36,406 nucleotides of DNA from Candidatus Accumulibacter vicinus (GTDB taxonomy: Bacteria > Pseudomonadota > Gammaproteobacteria > Burkholderiales > Rhodocyclaceae): NCBI GenBank assembly GCA_002425405.1, contig DIME01000011.1, positions 1 through 36,406 on the forward strand, read 5' to 3'. The notes under the pieces are model-generated. The model saw only the letters and a program-made list of their open reading frames with translations, searched no databases and had not been told where the DNA came from. Below are positions 32,481 through 36,406 of the stretch, one piece after another; position 1 is the stretch's first letter; each line of letters opens with the position of its first letter. Position numbers and translations under genes: made by a program.

Positions 32481-34406
32481 ATGGCTGGAACAGTCGAGGA
32501 ATTCCTCGGCGTCTACAACCCGCAGCGCAGCTCGGCGTTGTGGCAGCAACTGCGCGGCACGCCGCAGCTCGACCTGTTCCGTTCGCCGTTCTACCTCCGC
32601 CTGCTGCTCGCCCAGGCCGGCGACGGCGGGCCGGCGCTGCAGGGCCGGGCCGGGCTGTTCACCGGCTTCGTCCGGCAGGCCGTACAGCGCGAGATCGAAG
32701 CCGACAACCCGCTGTTTCGCCCCGGCGCACTGCTCGACAAGCGCGACCACGAGCGCCTGGTCCAGCACGCCTGGCGCAACGCCACCGACCTGCCAGCACG
32801 CGGCGCGCTGCTGCCAGCACTCTGTCAGCTCGCCTACGGCCTGCAGGCACGGCGCGCGCCCGGCGAAGCCTCGCGCGTACGCGTGCCTTACGACGACGCG
32901 CTCGCACTGCTCGACGGCGAGAAGTACGCGCCCCTCGGCGACGAGTTGCTGCACGCCGGCGTCGCGCTGCAGGTGCTCGAAGTGCAGTGGGACGACGTGC
33001 TCTACGTCCATCAACTGCTGCAGGAGTATTTCGCCGCCCGCGCGCTGACCGGCCAGCCTCGCCCCGAACTCGTCAGCACCGCCTGGCGGGCCGACCAGAT
33101 CTCGCCGAGCCTGCCGGACGTGCTCGTCGGCCTCGCCGACTCCGACCCGTTGCCAGCGGCGCCGGCGACCGGCTGGGAAGAGACCTTCGTGCTTGCTGCC
33201 GCAATGGCGCGAAGCCCCGAGGACTTCGTCAGCGCCTTGCTGGCGGTGAATCTGCCGCTCGCCGGCCGCTGTGCCGCGCAGCCCGACGTCGTGCTGTCCG
33301 ACGCGCTGCGCCGACGGCTGCAGCAGGCGTTGATCGAGCGCAGCCGCGACCCGGCCGCCGACCTGCGCGCGCGCATCGCCGCCGCGCGGGCGCTGGGCGA
33401 ACTCGGCGATCCGAGCTTCCAACGCCGCCACGGTCCGGACGGGGACTACCTGCTGCCGCCGGTGGTGACGATTGCGGCCGGCAACTACCCGATCGGCAGC
33501 AACGAAGGCATCTACGAAGACGAATCTCCGGCACACCAGGTCGAGGTTGCCGCCTTTGCGATCGGCCGCTTCCCGGTCACCAACGCCGAGTGGCGCTGCT
33601 TCCTCGACGCTGGTGGCTACGACGACGAGCGCTGGTGGCAAGACGAAGCGGCGCAGCGCTGGCGGCGCGGCGAGGAAACGGCGGAGGGGCCGAAGCAGGA
33701 GCGGCGCGAGTTTCGCCAGTGGCTGCGCGACAACCCGCAGCGAATCGGGGAACTGCTCCGGGAAAGCGGAATCACCTCGAAGCAGGCTGAGGACTGTGAG
33801 GCGATACTGCAGATGTCCGACGCCGAATTCGAGGCGCTGCTCGATACTTGGTACCCGAGCGGCAGGCAGGCCGAACCCGCCTACTGGAACGACCCGGCGT
33901 ACAACGACGCCGCGCAGCCGGTGGTCGGGGTCTGCTGGTACGAGGCGCGTGCCTACTGCGCCTGGCTGTCGGCGCAGACCGGGCAGTTCTGGCGGCTACC
34001 GAGCGAAGCCGAATGGGAAGCCGCCGCACGCGGGCGCAGCGGCCGGCGCTACGCCTGGGGCGACGACTTCGACGCCGGCTGCTGCAACACCTTCGAGAGC
34101 CACGTTCGCGGCACGACGCCGATCGGCGTCTTTCCGGGCGGCGACACGCCGGAAGGTCTCGTCGACCTCAGCGGCAATGTCTGGGAGTGGACCAGCAGTG
34201 CCTATCATCCTTACCCCTACGCGCCCGATCTCAGGCGCGAGGGTACCGACACGGCCGACGCCCGGCGCGTGCTGCGCGGTGGCTCCTGGAACAACAACCG
34301 CGACAACGCGCGCTGCGCCTACCGCAACCATAACGACCCAGGCAACCGTAACAACAACCTGGGCTTGCGGTTGGTGTGTGTCTCCCACATCGTGCAGGCC
34401 TTCTGA
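32481..34406 (+). CDS. NACHT C-terminal region + FGE/C-type-lectin domain, DGR target (3' fragment of the TIR-NACHT gene)
   Basis: A 641-codon frame that begins where the NACHT region resumes (VEEFLGVYNPQRSSALWQQL, LFRSPFYLRLLLAQ). Walker B and the sensors, about 100 residues, are absent. The helical STAND tail reads LYVHQLLQEYFAARAL. An FGE-type domain starts near 33470 (AAGNYPIGSNEG) with FPVTNAEWRCFLDAGGYDD, WRLPSEAEWEAAARG and NVWEWTSSAYH. It ends in RRVLRGGSWNNNRDNARC and an Asn-rich tail. That tail matches the variable region of DGR targets. The ATG at 32481 has no ribosome site, so this is probably a 3' fragment rather than an expressed gene. Confidence 0.75.
   Translation: MAGTVEEFLGVYNPQRSSALWQQLRGTPQLDLFRSPFYLRLLLAQAGDGGPALQGRAGLFTGFVRQAVQREIEADNPLFRPGALLDKRDHERLVQHAWRNATDLPARGALLPALCQLAYGLQARRAPGEASRVRVPYDDALALLDGEKYAPLGDELLHAGVALQVLEVQWDDVLYVHQLLQEYFAARALTGQPRPELVSTAWRADQISPSLPDVLVGLADSDPLPAAPATGWEETFVLAAAMARSPEDFVSALLAVNLPLAGRCAAQPDVVLSDALRRRLQQALIERSRDPAADLRARIAAARALGELGDPSFQRRHGPDGDYLLPPVVTIAAGNYPIGSNEGIYEDESPAHQVEVAAFAIGRFPVTNAEWRCFLDAGGYDDERWWQDEAAQRWRRGEETAEGPKQERREFRQWLRDNPQRIGELLRESGITSKQAEDCEAILQMSDAEFEALLDTWYPSGRQAEPAYWNDPAYNDAAQPVVGVCWYEARAYCAWLSAQTGQFWRLPSEAEWEAAARGRSGRRYAWGDDFDAGCCNTFESHVRGTTPIGVFPGGDTPEGLVDLSGNVWEWTSSAYHPYPYAPDLRREGTDTADARRVLRGGSWNNNRDNARCAYRNHNDPGNRNNNLGLRLVCVSHIVQAF
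34268..34400 (+). other. Putative DGR variable region (VR)
   Basis: The last about 45 codons hold a run of Asn codons, nearly all AAC (NNNRDNARCAYRNHNDPGN, then RNNNLGLRL). AAC/AAY-rich C-termini in FGE/C-type-lectin folds are the signature of DGR variable regions, where adenines of a template are mutagenised. The boundaries are approximate, since no template repeat is present to align. Confidence 0.72.
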
Positions 34407-34409
34407 AAA

Positions 34410-34429
34410 CCCGGTCCGCGAGGGCCGGG
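34410..34429 (+). other. DGR-type hairpin just after the variable region
   Basis: CCCGGTCC-GCGA-GGGCCGGG makes an 8-bp stem with one G-T wobble and a 4-nt GNRA loop, 3 bp after the stop codon. Known DGR targets (e.g. the Bordetella phage mtd gene) carry an 8-bp, 4-nt-loop hairpin immediately downstream of the VR that promotes retrohoming. Confidence 0.6.
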
Positions 34430-34437
34430 CCGGAAAT

Positions 34438-34461
34438 GCCAGCCGACCACGGTCGGCTGGC
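34438..34461. repeat. 11-bp inverted repeat downstream of the VR
   Basis: GCCAGCCGACC-AC-GGTCGGCTGGC is perfect. No T-run follows. A second 9-bp inverted repeat (34551-34559 with 34575-34583) lies before avd. The rest of the 34407-34592 gap has no gene that I can support. Confidence 0.6.
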
Positions 34462-34592
34462 CGAGGCGAAGGCGCTGTGGATGGCGCAGGCTGGTCCCGT
34501 CCGCACGGATTGCCCACCAGGGCGCGCGCCGTCGGGCATATATCCAACAGAGGCGCCTCCCGGGCGCAAGCCCCGAGGCGCCTCGCCCTGCC

Positions 34593-34925
34593 CTAGCGTG
34601 CGCTCTGCTTCAGCCAGCCGCCGAGCAGCCGGCCAAGCTCGGCGACCATGCCGCTGACGTGCTCGTACTGGCCGGCGTTGAGCCAGCGCCAGTCATAGGC
34701 CAGGCGGAGGTACAGCCGCAAATGGTTCAGCGCTGCGTCGGCCTGGCGAAGCGCGTTCAGGCGAGGCGCGCCGCGCTGGTTCTGCGCCTTGAACAGCGCT
34801 TCCTGCAGATCGAGGGCGGCATCGATCAGGCGTTGCGTGACGGTAAGGCGGAAAGCGCGCGGGAACTTCTCGGTGCTCGTCAGGGACCGCTTGCACCCTG
34901 GGTCGCCGCGGCGGCCCAGGGCCAT
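34593..34925 (-). CDS. avd: DGR accessory protein Avd, N-terminally truncated
   Basis: The family part is 34593-34874: TEKFPRAFRLTVTQRLIDAA, then LNALRQADAALNHLRLYLRL and WRWLNAGQYEHVSGMVAELG, ending GRLLGGWLKQ. This is the Avd four-helix bundle, the subunit that works with the DGR reverse transcriptase. Homology begins exactly at the border of a 129-bp repeat (34875), so the first 20 or so residues of Avd are replaced. An in-frame ATG inside the repeat (34925) keeps the frame open for a 110-residue product. The gene points toward the target gene, not with it. A generic 23S-rRNA-intervening-sequence protein was considered, but the EKFPR and GGWLK motifs fit Avd. Confidence 0.75.
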   Translation of the reverse strand: MALGRRGDPGCKRSLTSTEKFPRAFRLTVTQRLIDAALDLQEALFKAQNQRGAPRLNALRQADAALNHLRLYLRLAYDWRWLNAGQYEHVSGMVAELGRLLGGWLKQSAR

Positions 34926-35003
34926 CCTCGTGCTGCGATTCCGGCGAGGTTTGCAGGCTCCGTCGGCACGCTTTCCCCGACTCACGACTGCTGTCAGGGC
35001 CTA
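34875..35003. repeat. 129-bp repeat, copy 1 (truncates avd)
   Basis: Identical to 36071-36199 except one base (AGGGCC here, ATGGCC there). It contains a strong internal hairpin (CCCTGGG-T-CGCC...GGCG-G-CCCAGGG) and starts and ends with related GTCAGGG(A)CC sequences. I see no coding sequence in it. It abuts avd on its left and unrelated sequence on its right. Confidence 0.9.
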
Positions 35004-35393
35004 TCAGAGCCTGGAACACTGGCGGAAGTGGCGTTGGATCTTCTATCCTTGGTCCTACGGCGTGCGCAAGAATGCGCTACCGGAGAATTAGTTCAGAAAC
35101 AAGACCCCACTTTCCAGTGTGCAGAAGCGGGAGGTCGGCGACAAGAGGCCAAGCGGCTCTTCTTCTCTGAAACTCCTCAACCTGATCGAGCGCCAAGGGT
35201 TGGAGGCTGTGCTGTAAGGGGACCCTGGATCGCTTGGCTTCTTAGGCGAACACCATTGTCATGGGGTGTCTCGGTGAGTGTGATGACCCCGGGGTTTAAC
35301 GTTTACACTCTGTCCACGATTTGACTGCTATTTGTTTTCCTCTAAGGGGTCTGGCCCCTTTGTTCCTTCTATCCTTTCCAAGGAGGCTTCACC
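35004..35393. other. Gene-poor stretch with fragments
   Basis: Two short plus-strand protein-like tails are present: one ending in WRKWRWIFYPWSYGVRKN (stop near 35091) and one ending in SLKLLNLIERQGLEAVL (stop near 35216). Neither can be assigned to a family; the second looks like a transposase C-terminus but this is uncertain. A small hairpin (AAGGGG-TCTGG-CCCCTT, 35344-35360) precedes the coiled-coil gene. Confidence 0.4.
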
Positions 35394-35636
35394 ATGAGCG
35401 ACAACGTCGACAATCTGGTTCTTGAGCACTTGCGCGCCTTGCGGGGTGGACAGGACCGCATCGAAAGCGAGTTGCGAGAGGTCGCCGCCCGGCTTACTAG
35501 CCTGGAAGCGAGCACTGCCGCTGGCCGACGCGATAGCGCGCACAACTACGAGGAAATCATCCGGCAACAGTCAAGTATCGATCAGATCAAGGCGCGCATT
35601 GACCGGATTGAAAGACGGCTGGACATCGCGGGTTGA
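35394..35636 (+). CDS. Small coiled-coil protein
   Basis: An 80-residue protein from an ATG with a strong AAGGAGG site 7 bp upstream. Heptad patterns run almost throughout: LVLEHLRALRGGQDRIESEL (about 8-27), then LTSLEASTAAGRRDSAHNYE, and QSSIDQIKARIDRIERRL at the end. No membrane helix or signal is seen. Similar short coiled-coil proteins recur in betaproteobacterial accessory regions, often beside toxin-antitoxin genes; the function is unknown. The good ribosome site suggests it is expressed. Confidence 0.68.
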   Translation: MSDNVDNLVLEHLRALRGGQDRIESELREVAARLTSLEASTAAGRRDSAHNYEEIIRQQSSIDQIKARIDRIERRLDIAG

Positions 35637-35724
35637 GAAATCACCGAACAGGCAAAAGAAAACCTGACCCTGCTCACGCCTTGCGCCGCGCCTGCCCGCC
35701 GGAGGGCTCCGATTCCCGCATCGG

Positions 35725-36044
35725 GGCGGTGGCCTTCATCTACCCCGCTTTGGCGCGTTGCGCAATCCGTGGGAGCACTTCCACTGCCTCGTCATCGAGG
35801 GCGTCTTCGCGGCGGACGCCTCGGGGGCGGCGACGTTTCACGAAAGCCGTGCCCCGACCAGATCACCGACGCCTGCGCGGTGCGCAAGATCCTCTCGCAC
35901 TTGGGCGAGCCGACATCACCGCCGCCTATCGCGCCGGCCCGCGGCCCGCCGCTGGGGGAGATGGCCGATGCCGACCACGGCGAGTTCGACCCGTCAGCTC
36001 AACCGGCACCGGACGACCCATTCGATCAGCGCATCGCCTGGTAA
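35725..36044 (+). pseudogene. IS91-family transposase remnant
   Basis: Pieces of an IS91-type HUH transposase occur in shifting frames: GAVAFI, then FGALRNPWEHFHCLVIEGVF with the HFH metal motif, then after a deletion the C-terminus CAVRKILSHLGEPTSPPPIA, followed by PARGPPLGEM and FDQRIAW before TAA at 36042-36044. The tyrosine-containing middle is missing, so it cannot transpose. It ends 26 bp before copy 2 of the 129-bp repeat. Confidence 0.75.
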
Positions 36045-36070
36045 AGGGCGCACGAAGACGATCCGATCGG

Positions 36071-36199
36071 GCTCGTCAGGGACCGCTTGCACCCTGGGTC
36101 GCCGCGGCGGCCCATGGCCATCCTCGTGCTGCGATTCCGGCGAGGTTTGCAGGCTCCGTCGGCACGCTTTCCCCGACTCACGACTGCTGTCAGGGCCTA
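36071..36199. repeat. 129-bp repeat, copy 2 (truncates nth)
   Basis: Direct-orientation copy of 34875-35003 with a single difference. Its right edge falls inside the nth coding sequence. Confidence 0.9.
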
Positions 36200-36406
36200 C
36201 CGCCTGCAGCAGCTCACGTTCGACCGCCAGGGGCGTCTTGCCGGGGGCCAGCCCGGTGCGATTGGCGACCCGAAAAATATGTGTATCGACAGCGATCGTG
36301 GCTTCGCCGAAAGCGGTGTTGAGAACCACGTTGGCGGTCTTGCGACCGACCCCCGGCAGGGCTTCGAGGGCGGTGCGCGAGTGCGGGACTTCGCCGCCAT
36401 GTTGCT
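36200..36406 (-). pseudogene. nth: Endonuclease III fragment, 3' end lost at the 129-bp repeat
   Basis: From the window edge the minus strand reads QHGGEVPHSRTALEALPGVG, then RKTANVVLNTAFGEATIAVD and THIFRVANRTGLAPGKT, ending in ERELLQAV. This is Nth from the helix-hairpin-helix to just past the catalytic Asp (VDTHIF). At 36199 the frame runs into the repeat, and the C-terminus with the four cysteines that hold the [4Fe-4S] cluster is absent. The 5' part lies outside the window. The enzyme normally removes oxidised pyrimidines; this copy should be inactive unless another exists. Confidence 0.85.

Noticed and set aside
31612..33048. Treating the single open frame 29857-33048 as one 1,064-residue protein
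   Set aside because: After about 31612 this frame is out of register with TIR and NACHT homology except for a short part (32339-32480), so the protein would be mostly nonsense.
32436..33641. Minus-strand open frame (401 codons) across the NACHT-FGE region
   Set aside because: It mirrors a frame with clear STAND and FGE motifs and has none of its own.
34407..36406. A DGR template repeat or reverse transcriptase downstream of the target
   Set aside because: I looked on both strands for an AAC-rich near-copy of the variable region and for reverse-transcriptase motifs such as the YxDD box, and found none.

Overview
The window is GC-rich DNA from a betaproteobacterium, most likely of the Rhodocyclales and similar to 'Candidatus Accumulibacter'. 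This rests on gene content and order (mltG-tmk-holB-pilZ-tatD, crp/fnr-ftsK-lolA, a cysteine-poor DksA), a PEP-CTERM protein, and a debris-rich accessory block with STAND/TIR/FGE genes. The assignment comes from reading the sequence, not from a database match.

Region 1 (1-7.0 kb) is a minus-strand zinc-acquisition operon. In transcription order it holds a small DUF2946-like protein, a coiled-coil outer-membrane porin, a ZnuA-like binding protein, a ZnuB-like permease, a DUF2796 (ZrgA-like) periplasmic protein, a LolD-type ATPase, an FtsX-type permease and a DUF3299 lipoprotein-like protein. A perfect 19-bp palindrome at 6948-6966 looks like a Fur-family (probably Zur) operator. No dedicated ZnuC is present. 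Next to it is the 3' remnant of an ADP-ribosylglycohydrolase gene.

Region 2 (7.2-23.7 kb) is housekeeping: an Smr-domain protein, trxB, a Crp/Fnr regulator, ftsK, lolA, tRNA-Val(GAC), dksA, an alpha/beta hydrolase, a DnaQ-Cho fusion nuclease, the mltG-tmk-holB-pilZ-tatD-ankyrin operon, ygfZ, an NRDE protein, an L,D-transpeptidase and tadA.

Region 3 (23.8-29.8 kb) is accessory. It has a class-I GEMM (c-di-GMP) riboswitch ahead of an 89-residue membrane protein, a duplicated fragment of moxR, a DUF4351 nuclease-like protein, an antitoxin with a truncated PIN toxin, a DUF1640 coiled-coil protein, a broken LamG/PEP-CTERM gene, and an intact VWA(CoxE-like)-MoxR pair.

Region 4 (29.8-36.4 kb) is the most interesting part. 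Two bacterial immune-like STAND genes lie end to end. One was an effector-associated-domain, nSTAND1, FGE protein; the other was a TIR, NACHT, FGE protein. Both have lost their NTPase cores through deletions and frame changes. The second ends in an asparagine-rich C-type-lectin/FGE tail that looks like the variable region of a diversity-generating retroelement (DGR). It is followed at once by an 8-bp, GCGA-loop hairpin like the one that marks DGR targets, then by a convergent avd gene. No reverse transcriptase or template repeat is visible. The avd 5' end and the nth (endonuclease III) 3' end are both cut at a copy of the same 129-bp repeat. Between the two copies lie a small coiled-coil gene and an IS91-family transposase remnant. 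The locus reads as a recently decaying DGR-diversified TIR-NACHT system broken up by a repeat/IS91-associated rearrangement.
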